Origin: Desulfocucumis palustris
Lineage (GTDB): Bacteria > Bacillota > Desulfotomaculia > Desulfotomaculales > Desulfocucumaceae
Direction of reading: 5' to 3'
Assembly (NCBI RefSeq): GCF_002933875.1
Contig: NZ_BFAV01000130.1
Coordinates: 1 to 64,000, forward strand
DNA: 64,000 bases
Numbering within the stretch: the first letter of the stretch is position 1; each line of letters begins with the position of its first letter. The notes under the pieces were generated by a model that saw only the letters and a list, made by a program, of their open reading frames with translations, had not been told where the DNA came from and did not search any database. The position numbers and the translations under genes are program-made. This document shows, in pieces, positions 17,521-26,244 of the stretch.

Positions 17521-18417
17521 TCAGTTGAGTTTCCGGGCCAGACGCTCAGCCAGCAGCCTGGGAACCACCCCGGCCAATATGTTGCCGGCGGTTTTGGGAG
17601 CCACCTTACCCGGCAGGCCCAGGGCGTGAATTGCCGTGAGCCCCAGCTTTTTGGCCGCTGAAAAATCCGTCCCCCCCGGCACCGAAGCAATATCGATAAT
17701 AAGCGCCTCCCGGGGAATAAGGTTCAGTACTTCTTCATCAAGTACCATGAACGGAACGGTATTGAATATAATTTCAGCAGAGCCCAGCACTCCAGGCAGA
17801 GCTGCGAAGTCCACGGCTTCCAGACCCATTTCCGCAGCCCTGGCCCTGGCGGCGGTATTCCTGGCCACCACGGTTGTTTTTGCTCCCAGTGCTTTCAGCA
17901 TTCTGGCCAGAGTCACAGCCGTCCTGCCGAATCCCAGCACCACGGATTTGCTGCCATGAATGGTAATCGGGGTTTTTTCCATGGCAATCTGAACGGCGCC
18001 CTCCGCGGAAGGAATGGAGTTAAGTATAGCCACCTCGTCAATTTCCATTATTTCTATCAATGTTACTCCGGCTCCGGCCGCCATTTTCTTTAACAGCGGT
18101 TTGGCCACACCTACGAATACCGGTGTACCCGGTGAAAGGGAGGCCAGCATTTCCTCCGACAGTATTAATGGGCGGTCGGGATAAGCCGTATACAGCCGGC
18201 CCTGGTCGTTAATGCCGGGTACCGGCAGTATAACGGCGTCAACTCCCTCCAGCCCTTCAGCCGGATTCCTGCACAGAATGATATTTTCCTTTTTATTGAC
18301 GGGTAACCCCACCACCCTAACGGTGGCTCCCAAAGCCGCCAGCCGCTCCGCCAGGATTGTCTCCCTGGCGTCGCCGCCCAGCACGGCCACAGTGACCCCA
18401 TTCAGGTCCGGCTGCAT
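17521..18417 (-). CDS. dpaA: dipicolinate synthase subunit A (SpoVFA)
   Basis: The NAD(P)-binding subunit of dipicolinate synthase, about 298 residues. The N-terminal domain starts VTVAVLGGDARETILAERLA, and a second Rossmann unit at about residues 150-270 includes KSVVLGFGRTAVTLARML and LIIDIASVPGGTDF. ATG 18417 behind AGAGGAGG is preferred to the upstream TTG at 18426. It marks the organism as an endospore former that makes dipicolinate by the SpoVF route rather than the EtfA-dependent route of some clostridia. Confidence 0.93.
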   Translation of the reverse strand: MQPDLNGVTVAVLGGDARETILAERLAALGATVRVVGLPVNKKENIILCRNPAEGLEGVDAVILPVPGINDQGRLYTAYPDRPLILSEEMLASLSPGTPVFVGVAKPLLKKMAAGAGVTLIEIMEIDEVAILNSIPSAEGAVQIAMEKTPITIHGSKSVVLGFGRTAVTLARMLKALGAKTTVVARNTAARARAAEMGLEAVDFAALPGVLGSAEIIFNTVPFMVLDEEVLNLIPREALIIDIASVPGGTDFSAAKKLGLTAIHALGLPGKVAPKTAGNILAGVVPRLLAERLARKLN

Positions 18418-18562
18418 GACCGGCAACCTCCTCTTGACCTTCGTTCATATTTTACCACCAATATATGAACCTGGGTGGTGAGTGGTGCGCAATACGGATA
18501 TCCTTTAAAATTGGGAATTTTGCCACCGGTTGTATTACATTTTATAATTTAATCCGGATACT

Positions 18563-19366
18563 TCACCGTTCAAATATGATATTCTCCAATCCGTACACAG
18601 CCTCTTCCAATCCCATTACCCGCCGCACCGCCAGCAGCACTCCGGGCATGAAGGATTCCCGGGAAATGGAGTCATGACGGATGCTTAAAGTCTGCCCCAG
18701 CCCCCCGAAAAGCACCTCCTGGTGGGCCACAAAGCCGGGCAAACGCACACTGTGAATACGAATGCCGCCCTCAAACTCTCCTCCCCTTGCTCCGGGTATT
18801 TTCTCCACTTCCAGAGGCGAACCCTGCTTGAACTCTCCCCTCATTCCGGTAATTAATTCGGCTGTTTTTACAGCTGTGCCGGAAGGCGCGTCAAGCTTCT
18901 GGTCGTGGTGCAGTTCAATGATCTCAACATTGGGGAAGTATTTGCAAGCCTCGGCGGCAAAACGCATCATCAGCAGAGCGCCTATGGCAAAGTTGGGAGC
19001 GACTATGCAACCTGTCCGGAATTTAGTGGAGGTATCCTTTATTCTTTGAATTTCCTCCGGGTTAAACCCCGTGGTGCCCACCACAGGCCTGACCCTTCTC
19101 TCCAGGGCTATCATTGTATTTCCATATACCGTGCCGGGAGTGGTAAAGTCCACCATCACATCGGGCCTGGCGCTCTCCAGAGCCGATGTCAGGTCGGATT
19201 TAACCTCCATGCCGATGGAGCCGATACCCATCAGCACCCCCGCGTCCTCCCCGGCGGCCTGGGGATCAACCGCGGCCATAAGCTCAGTGTCATCGGCATT
19301 CCAGATGGTTTTAAGAACCTCCCGGCCCATCCTGCCGGCGGCTCCGTTTACCAGAACATTAATCAT
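18563..19366 (-). CDS. dapB: 4-hydroxy-tetrahydrodipicolinate reductase
   Basis: Reduces the DapA product with NAD(P)H; its substrate is also the precursor drawn off for dipicolinate. 267 residues from ATG 19366: NVLVNGAAGRMGREVLKTI dinucleotide motif, VDFTTPGTVYGNT, the ELHHDQKLDAPSGTA active-site motif. The frame extends to 19477, but the family starts at MINVLV. The AGGAGG near 19410 is 30 or more bases away with a small GGCG/CGCC hairpin between, so folding may bring it close. In Bacillus dapB is not at this locus. Here it heads the dpa genes. Confidence 0.9.
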   Translation of the reverse strand: MINVLVNGAAGRMGREVLKTIWNADDTELMAAVDPQAAGEDAGVLMGIGSIGMEVKSDLTSALESARPDVMVDFTTPGTVYGNTMIALERRVRPVVGTTGFNPEEIQRIKDTSTKFRTGCIVAPNFAIGALLMMRFAAEACKYFPNVEIIELHHDQKLDAPSGTAVKTAELITGMRGEFKQGSPLEVEKIPGARGGEFEGGIRIHSVRLPGFVAHQEVLFGGLGQTLSIRHDSISRESFMPGVLLAVRRVMGLEEAVYGLENIIFER

Positions 19367-19648
19367 TGGCAACCGGCGCTTGAAAAAAGCTAAACGCCGT
19401 TCTTTCCTCCTTCCTGAATTTATATTAATTTTATATATTGCTATGGGTTGTAGTGATACATGGTAAAGTAAGTACAACCTTAATTTTCATATATTGATTT
19501 TAATATGTCAAGAAAAATTGGACATCCCGGCATATTTACAGGTTAAGCGGAAACACGGTTTTAGACCTTTTTCCGTTTACAATTCCCGGGAAGGAAAAAA
19601 TTGCCCGGGTATATACCGTTTTTTTAAAATATATTAAATTTAATTATC

Positions 19649-19666
19649 CTTATTGTATACAATAAG
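19649..19666. promoter_or_regulatory. 18-base perfect palindrome, candidate operator
   Basis: CTTATTGTATACAATAAG reads identically on both strands. Its TTGTATACAA core resembles sites used by GntR/FadR-type repressors. It lies about 280 bases upstream of dapB and may control the dapB-dpa transcript. No cognate regulator gene is adjacent. Confidence 0.5.
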
Positions 19667-19833
19667 CAGAAAATACATATGCACTTCCCTGCCTCAGACA
19701 ATCCGGAAAGTAATGGTTAAAATCAAATTAATCACCACAAGATGCATTTTAAACAACCAGCTAATACACCGTATTCATTAAACCGCTGTTAGTGTGCCAT
19801 TCTATCAGGCCGGCACCCGGCAGATTAAAAATA

Positions 19834-19864
19834 AATCCCGTAGAGGTTTTTCCTTTACGGGATT
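19834..19864 (-). terminator. terminator after ymxH
   Basis: AATCCCGTA / TACGGGATT arms with a T-rich tail on the minus strand, six bases past the ymxH stop. It separates ymxH from dapB. Confidence 0.75.
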
Positions 19865-19869
19865 GTTCT

Positions 19870-20145
19870 TTAAACCGAATAGCGGTGAAAATTAAGATTG
19901 GCCTGGTCAATATCCACTATAATCACTTCATGGCCAATCTTCTTCACTGATTCCCAGGGAATCACCATATGCTGCCGGTCCACCCAGAAGTTAACAATAT
20001 TATTTCGGCGGGGAATAATAATCGATCTCACATGCCCTGATTCGGTATCGATAGCCATGTCGCTTTCCCCTATAACACCCAGCCTGGCGCCGTTGAAGAT
20101 GTTAATAATCTCCTTGCCTGCAAGTTCCGCCATACGCAACGTCAA
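19870..20145 (-). CDS. ymxH: YlmC/YmxH family PRC-barrel protein
   Basis: This 91-residue PRC-barrel protein (MTLRMAELAGKEIINIFNGA, then GVIGESDMAIDTESGHV and the W-V-D-R-Q...IPWE segment) belongs to the sporulation-associated YlmC/YmxH family. The molecular role is unknown; PRC barrels commonly mediate protein or RNA contacts. The position between the M16 peptidase and the dpa genes matches Bacillus ymxH. Confidence 0.85.
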   Translation of the reverse strand: MTLRMAELAGKEIINIFNGARLGVIGESDMAIDTESGHVRSIIIPRRNNIVNFWVDRQHMVIPWESVKKIGHEVIIVDIDQANLNFHRYSV

Positions 20146-20195
20146 TCACCTCGCAAGTAATGAGGAGTTGTCCGGTATCCCCGGATTTACGACCC

Positions 20196-20531
20196 CTAAA
20201 ATCTCTGTTTCAACTGCCACAGCCTGAGTAAAAAGGGCTGAAAAATAGCCAGCACAAAGGACAGTGTGGCCAGAGGCTCCAGTTGTATTTTAAGGAAGCC
20301 GATTCTTTCAGGGGTTTGAATTTCCATAAAGGAAAACAGCATCACCAAAGAAAGGTAAATTCCCCCCGCTGTGCCGATCAGGTTGGACAACGCCTGGGAC
20401 AAAGGGGATGATTTGGTTTCAGAACCGTCCCAGGCCCTTTCCTTCAGCGCTTTAATCCTTATCCGCTCCCTTAACGATAAAACCACAAAGGCCAGCACCA
20501 CCAGCGCAAAAATAATTGAACTGATATACAT
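20196..20531 (-). CDS. small membrane protein of unknown function
   Basis: From ATG 20531 behind GGGGGTGGGA the product has 111 residues. It shows an N-terminal membrane span (MYISSIIFALVVLAFVVLSL), a basic loop (RERIRIKALKERAW), and two further hydrophobic stretches at about residues 48-65 and 80-97. The longer frame to 20663 lacks a site and would start with a poly-Phe stretch. I do not recognise the family. It lies between ymxH and the M16 peptidase gene. Confidence 0.6.
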   Translation of the reverse strand: MYISSIIFALVVLAFVVLSLRERIRIKALKERAWDGSETKSSPLSQALSNLIGTAGGIYLSLVMLFSFMEIQTPERIGFLKIQLEPLATLSFVLAIFQPFLLRLWQLKQRF

Positions 20532-20641
20532 TGTCCCACCCCCGGTAGAATTATATTGGACAGGGATGGAATTTATGCCGCCGGGAAGCCAAAAAAAGAA
20601 AAAGAAGGACATAATTTCCCCGGAGGTATGGCGCGCCCAAT

Positions 20642-20673
20642 AAAAAATCCCGGCGTTGAACACCGGGATTTTT
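20642..20673. terminator. bidirectional-type terminator after the M16 peptidase
   Basis: A-run, ATCCCGG / CCGGGAT arms and T-run directly after the peptidase stop (12 bases). Confidence 0.75.
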
Positions 20674-20684
20674 ATACATTGTGC

Positions 20685-21950
20685 TCATGAAGAGGCCCTG
20701 CCCACCGCATTCTCCAATAGCTTGCAGTCATCCCACGGCCCCACGCTGGCTATGGAAAACAGCTCGGGACGCAGCATCTCATTGGCCAGCTTGATTATAT
20801 CATTGCCTGACACCTTTTCCACCCTGGCCACGATATCCTCCGGCGGAACAACCTTGCCCAGATAAAGCTGGGACTTGCCCAGCCTGCTCATGCGGGTGTT
20901 AACGCTTTCCAGACTTAAAAGCAGATTACCCTTCAGCTGGTCCTTGGCCCGGCGAAGTTCCACTTCGGTAACACCGTTTTTCTGTATATCCCTTACCTCT
21001 TTAATTATCAGATCCATGGCCGGTTCCAGGTTTTGTTTGGACAGTCCCGCGTAAATGCAGAACAGCCCGGCATCATGATATGAACTGTGATAAGAATAAA
21101 CAGAATACACCAGGCCCCGCTGTTCCCTGATTTCCTGGAACAGTCTTGAACTTAATCCTCCGCCCAATATGGTGTTGACCAGCTGAAACACGTAAATATT
21201 CTCGTGATCCAGCGGCAGTCCCGGGGCGCCGGCACAAATATGGACCTGCTCGGTATCCTTGCTCCTGCAGGTTATTTCCCTCTTCGGAGACGGCTCCGTT
21301 AAAATCCTTGGAACAACGGTTCCCCGCACTTTATCAAAAGCCCTCTTTATCTTTTCCCCCACAGCGTCATGGTCGATGTTTCCGGCCACGGAAATCACCA
21401 TGTTGGCGGGAATATAGTGTTTTGAATAATAGGCTATTATATCATCCCGGGTCATTCCCCCGATGACCTCCGCCTGCCCGATGATGGGCCTGCCCAGGGC
21501 GTGGCCCTGCCACAGGGTGCTGGTGAAAACATCATGCACCAGTTCATCCGGGGCGTCCTCGTACATTTTTATTTCCTCTATTATTACATTCTTTTCCCTG
21601 TCGATGTCCGGAGAGGCGAAACGGGAACCAAAAATCATGTCGGTAAGCACGTCCAGGGCCAGGTCAAAATGCTCGTCAAGAACCTTGGCGTAATAACATG
21701 TATACTCCTTGGTGGTAAAGGCGTTCAACTGCCCTCCCACCGCGTCCAGGGCCTCGGCAATTTGTTTGGCGGTACGCTTTTCCGTGCCCTTGAACATCAA
21801 ATGCTCTATAAAATGGGAAATGCCGCTCACGGAAATATCTTCATCCCTTGAGCCCACATTTACCCAAACTCCCACCGCCACCGAGCGAACGTGAGAAACA
21901 TCCTCTGTTAACAGGGTCACTCCGTTTTCCAGCGTGATTTTTCGAATCAT
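20685..21950 (-). CDS. ymxG: M16 family zinc peptidase (YmxG/MlpA)
   Basis: A 421-residue insulinase-type peptidase. The inverted zinc motif HFIEH sits in SGISHFIEHLMFKGT at about residues 46-60, with the downstream Glu ligand region EYTCYYAKVLDEHFDLALDV. The C-terminal half has R-x-x-Y-x-x-x-S-Y-like LVYSVYSYHSSYHDAGLF. ATG 21950 has GAGGAGG eight bases upstream. It lies next to ylxY and ymxH as in Bacillus (mlpA). The substrate is unknown; in Bacillus this locus affects extracellular protease levels. Confidence 0.88.
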   Translation of the reverse strand: MIRKITLENGVTLLTEDVSHVRSVAVGVWVNVGSRDEDISVSGISHFIEHLMFKGTEKRTAKQIAEALDAVGGQLNAFTTKEYTCYYAKVLDEHFDLALDVLTDMIFGSRFASPDIDREKNVIIEEIKMYEDAPDELVHDVFTSTLWQGHALGRPIIGQAEVIGGMTRDDIIAYYSKHYIPANMVISVAGNIDHDAVGEKIKRAFDKVRGTVVPRILTEPSPKREITCRSKDTEQVHICAGAPGLPLDHENIYVFQLVNTILGGGLSSRLFQEIREQRGLVYSVYSYHSSYHDAGLFCIYAGLSKQNLEPAMDLIIKEVRDIQKNGVTEVELRRAKDQLKGNLLLSLESVNTRMSRLGKSQLYLGKVVPPEDIVARVEKVSGNDIIKLANEMLRPELFSIASVGPWDDCKLLENAVGRASS

Positions 21951-22053
21951 TAAGAGCCTCCTCGATTTAGCGCAACTATGTTTAAGCGTTAAAACTTCGC
22001 TATTAAACAGCCATTTCCTCCAAAATATTAAAATAAAATGCTTTATATTACTT

Positions 22054-22803
22054 TTATTGCCGGAAACCGGCGCTTTCCGTCCGCATATGCTCCAGCATGC
22101 CGGATACCGTTACAAAGGAATAACCCTCTTCCCGGAGCCCTTTTATAATTTCCGGCAATGCCTTTACCGTGGGTTCCGTGGGATGCATCAACACTATTGA
22201 GCCGCTTTCCGCCTTCTGGACAACCCTCGCCACTATTGTGCCGGGGTCGGGCCGTTGCCAGTCAATGGTATCCACCGACCAAAGGATAGTGGTATAACCG
22301 GCTTCCTGGGCCGCCTGCAAAACCGCGGGCCCCCTTTCTCCGTAAGGAGGGGCGAATAAATCGGTCCTTACGCCGATAGCCTCGTAAATCACCCCTTCGG
22401 CTTTTTCAATCTCCTTTATATTGGCGGATTTTGAAAGACTATCCGGATGCGGGTGGGAATAACCGTGACTGCCTATTTCATGGCCCTGGAGGTGAATTTT
22501 TTTGGTTAAATCAGGAAATTTTTTAACCCATGTCCCCCCCATAAAAAAAGTTGACTTAACATTATTTTCCTTTAGGATGTCCAGCAGCCCGGGAATATAC
22601 TCCTCTCCCCAGAAAACATTGAAGGTCAGGGCAATTTCCTTATAGCGGCTGTCCCCGTGATACACCGGTTGCCCCATGACAGGCTGAGTGCGGCTGTTGT
22701 ACAATGATACCAGCCCCCCTCCAAACAACATGGCGGCTAAAGTCATATACAGTATTTTTCTTTTAAGCGTTCGCCTGTTGAAAACATAAAAGCGCAATCC
22801 CAA
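22054..22803 (-). CDS. ylxY: YlxY-type polysaccharide deacetylase-like protein
   Basis: A membrane-anchored NodB-fold protein of 249 residues: an N-terminal signal anchor at about residues 16-36, then the deacetylase domain. Motif 1, normally T-F-D-D-G, reads ALTFNVFWG, so the catalytic base Asp is missing; motif 2 HEIGSHGYSHP and the APPYGERGP arginine motif are kept. As I recall, the same change is seen in Bacillus YlxY, so it may be a pseudoenzyme or have altered chemistry. It acts outside the membrane, possibly on peptidoglycan, and ends the conserved sporulation-linked cluster. Confidence 0.83.
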   Translation of the reverse strand: MGLRFYVFNRRTLKRKILYMTLAAMLFGGGLVSLYNSRTQPVMGQPVYHGDSRYKEIALTFNVFWGEEYIPGLLDILKENNVKSTFFMGGTWVKKFPDLTKKIHLQGHEIGSHGYSHPHPDSLSKSANIKEIEKAEGVIYEAIGVRTDLFAPPYGERGPAVLQAAQEAGYTTILWSVDTIDWQRPDPGTIVARVVQKAESGSIVLMHPTEPTVKALPEIIKGLREEGYSFVTVSGMLEHMRTESAGFRQ

Positions 22804-23111
22804 TACACTCCTTTCCTATCCAACATAATTAAAACTATGCGCTTTTACATCTCAACATGGCAAAAATATTTGCCCCGCGGTTTATCCTGTTATTATTTGA
22901 TTTAACCGGGGGGGGAAATGTGCGTAAATATTAAAATTTTCCCGGCGCAAAAATACCGCCGGGCAGCCGGCGGTAAAACAATTGCCGGGAAATAACAATG
23001 GAAAGGTTGAGGCCCTTGAAAGTCAATGTTGAAATTACAGGAAGCATTCCCCCCAACAACTTTGGTAAACCCGGCTGACCGCCTGAAGGCTGTACTTCGG
23101 TCCGGAGTCAA
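22804..23111. other. 308 bp divergent intergenic region
   Basis: It separates ylxY (minus) from a small plus-strand gene. Apart from the GC hairpin at 22955-22974 nothing was recognised. The minus-strand frame 22902-23120 is low-complexity Phe/Pro-rich and not convincing. Confidence 0.5.
22955..22974. repeat. strong GC hairpin
   Basis: ACCGCCGG / CCGGCGGT arms enclose a four-base loop, followed by AAAACAATT on the plus strand. No gene ends here, so it is not an obvious terminator. It may be a leader structure for the 23112 gene. Confidence 0.5.
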
Positions 23112-23315
23112 TTGTCGCACCAGTACAAATTTGTAGAGGCACTATTACAGTGGTACTTTGGAGAGCAGGTGAGCACCAGTTACCGGTATGATGAAACCGT
23201 ACCGGGCGTTATAATTAATATTAACGGGGAAACTATCCTGGAGGACGCCGGTTACAGGATTAACACCGATCTTTTAACAAAACACCTTGAAGATATGGGC
23301 TTAAAGCGGCAGTAA
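23112..23315 (+). CDS. small hypothetical protein
   Basis: A 67-residue protein starting at TTG 23112 with CGGAG four bases upstream. It is acidic/aromatic (YKFVEALLQWYFGEQVSTSY) and ends with a helical tail (LLTKHLEDMGLKRQ). It has no membrane segment or recognised family. A terminator follows at once, and the codon pattern looks coding. It is the only plus-strand gene between 7.9 and 30 kb. Confidence 0.5.
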   Translation: MSHQYKFVEALLQWYFGEQVSTSYRYDETVPGVIININGETILEDAGYRINTDLLTKHLEDMGLKRQ

Positions 23316-23324
23316 ATTCATTAT

Positions 23325-23348
23325 AAAGCCGGGGGCACCCCCCGGCTT
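23325..23348. terminator. bidirectional terminator
   Basis: AAGCCGGGGG / CCCCCGGCTT arms lie between convergent genes (small plus-strand gene and the GspE-type gene). Confidence 0.75.
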
Positions 23349-23380
23349 AAATTTCACTTTCATTTTTCACCGGCAGGAAA

Positions 23381-24589
23381 CTACTCCCTGCCTGTAACTC
23401 TCCTTACTTCCCGGGCGGTGGTCAGACCTCTCTCCACCTTTTCCATGCCGTCCCCGAATAAAGTGGCCATTCCCCTGTCCATGGCCGCCTTGCTGATTTC
23501 CCTGGACGAGACGCCCTTTGCCAATAGCTCCCTGACAGGGTCGTCCACCAGCAAAACTTCCTGGATCCCCACCAGCCCCCTGTAGCCCGTGCCGCCGCAA
23601 TCAGGGCATCCCCCGGCGGGCTCCGGATTTTGACAATCCCCGCTTGCCACCGCGCATCGTCCGCACCTGACCCTGCACAAACGCTGGGCCACAGCCCCTA
23701 TCAGCGAGGAAGACACCCGGTAGGGCTCAATACCCATTTCCAAAAGCCTGGTCAGCGCCCCGGCGGCATCCCCGGTGTGCAGGGTGCTCAGCACCAGATG
23801 GCCCGTACCGGCGGCCCTGACGGCCAAATCGGCGGTTTCCCTGTCCCTGATTTCTCCCACCATGATGATGTCCGGATCCTGCCTCAGCACGGCCCTCAGT
23901 CCCACCGTAAAATCAAGTCCCGCCCTGGTATTGACCTGGGTTTGATTAACGCCTTCCAGCACGTATTCCACCGGGTCTTCCACCGTCATAATATTGCTGT
24001 GGCCGTTTCGCAAAGATTTCAGCATGGCATACATGGTTGTGGTTTTGCCGCTTCCGGTGGGACCGGTAATCAGCAGCAACCCATTGCCCGACATCATCCG
24101 CCTGATTTTTTTCATGTTGCCGGCGGAAAACCCCAGCCTGTCCAGTTCCAACAGGGGTCCGTGCCTGTCCAGCAGGCGAATAACCACCCTCTCGCCCTCA
24201 ATGGTGGGCTGGGTGGAAACCCTCAAATCTATCCGGCGCTCCCTATAACTTATGGTCGCCCTGCCGTCCTGGGGCAATCTGCTCTGGGCAATATCCATTC
24301 CGGAAATTATTTTTACCGCGGACACCAGGGGAAGGCTTGTTTCACCGGCAAGCACCCCGGCTTCCAGCAGCAATCCGTCAATTCTAAAGCGAATCTTCAA
24401 TCCCCGGGGCCCGGGCTCCAGGTGGACATCCGTGGCCCTTGCCCCCAGCGCCCCATTCACAATAAAGTTGAACAACCCCGACATATCGGCATCGCCGGGG
24501 CGGAATTGGTGGATATCCGGCAACAGGGAAAACTCCGGGGACTCCCCCAAATCAATTTCTGTTTTTTCGAAGAAATACTCCCCTGCCAT
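23381..24589 (-). CDS. GspE/PilB-type secretion ATPase
   Basis: A type II secretion/type IV pilus assembly ATPase, about 402 residues. It lacks the long N1 domain and begins with the N2-like region (GARATDVHLEPGPRGLKIRF). Walker A LLITGPTGSGKTTTMYAML, the Asp box TVEDPVEYVLEGVNQTQVN, the Walker B DPDIIMVGEIRDRETADLA and the His box LSTLHTGDAAGAL are intact. A zinc-binding four-Cys module (RVRCGRC...GCPDCGGTGY) follows. It is the last gene of the aro operon, with no pilin, PilC or PilM neighbour, so it is orphaned here. ATG 24589 fits the AGGTGG site best. Confidence 0.87.
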   Translation of the reverse strand: MAGEYFFEKTEIDLGESPEFSLLPDIHQFRPGDADMSGLFNFIVNGALGARATDVHLEPGPRGLKIRFRIDGLLLEAGVLAGETSLPLVSAVKIISGMDIAQSRLPQDGRATISYRERRIDLRVSTQPTIEGERVVIRLLDRHGPLLELDRLGFSAGNMKKIRRMMSGNGLLLITGPTGSGKTTTMYAMLKSLRNGHSNIMTVEDPVEYVLEGVNQTQVNTRAGLDFTVGLRAVLRQDPDIIMVGEIRDRETADLAVRAAGTGHLVLSTLHTGDAAGALTRLLEMGIEPYRVSSSLIGAVAQRLCRVRCGRCAVASGDCQNPEPAGGCPDCGGTGYRGLVGIQEVLLVDDPVRELLAKGVSSREISKAAMDRGMATLFGDGMEKVERGLTTAREVRRVTGRE

Positions 24590-24604
24590 GCTATCCACCT
24601 GCCG

Positions 24605-25684
24605 TTAACCCTTTAAAGCTCCGGCTATATCCTTGCCGGAAACATCCCTGACAATTTCCACCCTGCCTATTCCGGTGGGAAGTACGAAGGTCAGCGCTCC
24701 GGAAATAACCTTTTTGTCCCGCCTCAGCAAATCTATTATCCGCTCCCTGTCCATATTTAAAGGAAGCTTTACCGGAAGGCCGGCCCTAACCAGCAGCTTT
24801 TCAATCCTTTCAGCCGTCGATTGCTCCAGCATGCCAATATTAGCCGCCAGTTCAGCTGCCAGCGCCATGCCCAGGGACACAGCCTCCCCGTGGCGGTAAG
24901 TCTTGTATTCCGTAAGGGCTTCCACGGCGTGTCCGATGGTATGCCCGAAATTTAAAATTGCCCGGAGGCCCTGTTCGGTCTCGTCGGACTGCACCACCAG
25001 AGCCTTGATCCGGCAGGATTTTTCCACCACATATTCCATGGCGCCGGCTTCCAGCCCCAGGACCCTTTCGATATTGTCCTCCAGCCAGGTGAAAAAACCG
25101 TCATCCGCAATAACCCCGTACTTTATAACCTCTGCCAGTCCCGAGCGTATTTCCCTGGGATCCAGGGTTAAAAGGGTGTTCAGGTCGGTAAACACCGCCA
25201 CCGGCTGGTAAAAAGCCCCGATGATGTTTTTCCCCGCCGGGTGGTTGACAGCCACCTTTCCGCCCACGCTGCTGTCAACCTGGGCCAGCAGCGTGGTGGG
25301 TATCTGCACGAAGGGCACACCCCTTAAATAAGTGGCAGCCACAAAGCCGGCCAGATCGCCTATCACCCCTCCGCCCAGGGCCAGCACCGGAGAACGCCGG
25401 TCCAGTTCCCTGGAAAAGGCCAGATCATAAAGCCTTTCCGCCTGGAAAAGACTTTTGTGCTCCTCCCCATCCGGAACCTCGCCCACCACCACCTCGAAGC
25501 CGGCGCCAACCAGGCTTTTAAACAGCGCCCCCCCGTACAGGCCGTATACCGTGGGGTTGCTTACAAGCAGCAGCCTGCGGCTGAAGTTGAATTTTTTCAG
25601 GCCGTCGCACAGGGAGTTTAAACATCCGGGACGGATGAATATGTTATAACTTCTGTCCCCAAGGCCCACTGTTATTTCAGACAA
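24605..25684 (-). CDS. aroB: 3-dehydroquinate synthase
   Basis: Cyclises DAHP to 3-dehydroquinate in the shikimate pathway, using NAD and a divalent metal. 359 residues: PDGEEHKSL, the nucleotide loop ALGGGVIGDLAGFVAATYLRG, PTTLLAQVDSSVGGKVAVN, and metal ligands in the LNFGHTIGHAVEALT motif. It starts at TTG 25684 directly after the aroK stop (TAATTG), indicating coupling. The aroE-aroC-aroK-aroB order is a compact chorismate operon. Confidence 0.94.
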   Translation of the reverse strand: MSEITVGLGDRSYNIFIRPGCLNSLCDGLKKFNFSRRLLLVSNPTVYGLYGGALFKSLVGAGFEVVVGEVPDGEEHKSLFQAERLYDLAFSRELDRRSPVLALGGGVIGDLAGFVAATYLRGVPFVQIPTTLLAQVDSSVGGKVAVNHPAGKNIIGAFYQPVAVFTDLNTLLTLDPREIRSGLAEVIKYGVIADDGFFTWLEDNIERVLGLEAGAMEYVVEKSCRIKALVVQSDETEQGLRAILNFGHTIGHAVEALTEYKTYRHGEAVSLGMALAAELAANIGMLEQSTAERIEKLLVRAGLPVKLPLNMDRERIIDLLRRDKKVISGALTFVLPTGIGRVEIVRDVSGKDIAGALKG

Positions 25685-26203
25685 TTAATCAACATCCTTT
25701 CTTAAAAAGGATACAATCCTTTCCACCGTTTCATCCTTGGACAAAGCCCCGGTATCCACGGTGAAGTCCGCGGCCTGACCGTATATTTCCTCTCTTTCCC
25801 GCATTAACCTTTGCACTGTCTCCAGCAGGGCTCCCCCATGGTTTAAAAGGGGGCGGTTGCGTCTTTTCCCAACCCTTTGCACTATTACCTCCGGGGGGGC
25901 GGTCAGCCTTACCAGCACGCCGTTTTTTTTAAGACTGTCCACATTTTTAGAGTCAAGCACGGCCCCGCCCCCGGTGGCGACAACCCTTCCCCCCTGAAGC
26001 GACAGCCTTTTAATCACCAGGGCTTCCTCGGAGCGAAACCGTATTAACCCGTGGCGGGCAAATATATCCTGTATGGTTTTCCCAGCCACCCTTTCTATTT
26101 CCGCGTCGGTATCAATAAATTCCAGCCCCAGACGCAAGGCCAGGCGCCGTCCCACCGTAGTCTTGCCCGTGCCCATAAAACCGATTAATACAATATTTTT
26201 CAT
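25685..26203 (-). CDS. aroK: shikimate kinase
   Basis: Phosphorylates shikimate with ATP. 172 residues from ATG 26203 (GGGAGG nine bases upstream): NIVLIGFMGTGKTTVGRRLA Walker A, FIDTDAEIE shikimate Asp, and the GGGAV loop. The longer frame to 26281 runs into the aroC end and lacks a site. It lies between aroC and aroB. Confidence 0.93.
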   Translation of the reverse strand: MKNIVLIGFMGTGKTTVGRRLALRLGLEFIDTDAEIERVAGKTIQDIFARHGLIRFRSEEALVIKRLSLQGGRVVATGGGAVLDSKNVDSLKKNGVLVRLTAPPEVIVQRVGKRRNRPLLNHGGALLETVQRLMREREEIYGQAADFTVDTGALSKDETVERIVSFLRKDVD

Positions 26204-26244
26204 CACAGCCTCCCATCCCCCGGCGGGGCAGCGAAAAAAAGGTA

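Larger units (their letters stand above)
19367..19869. other. 503 bp intergenic between ymxH and dapB
   Basis: It contains the ymxH terminator at the left, an 18-base palindrome (19649-19666), and the ribosome-site/hairpin leader of dapB at the right. No protein gene is seen. Confidence 0.55.

Noticed and set aside
22902..23120. 72-residue minus-strand frame
   Set aside because: It spans the GC hairpin, is low in coding character and overlaps the 23112 gene start.
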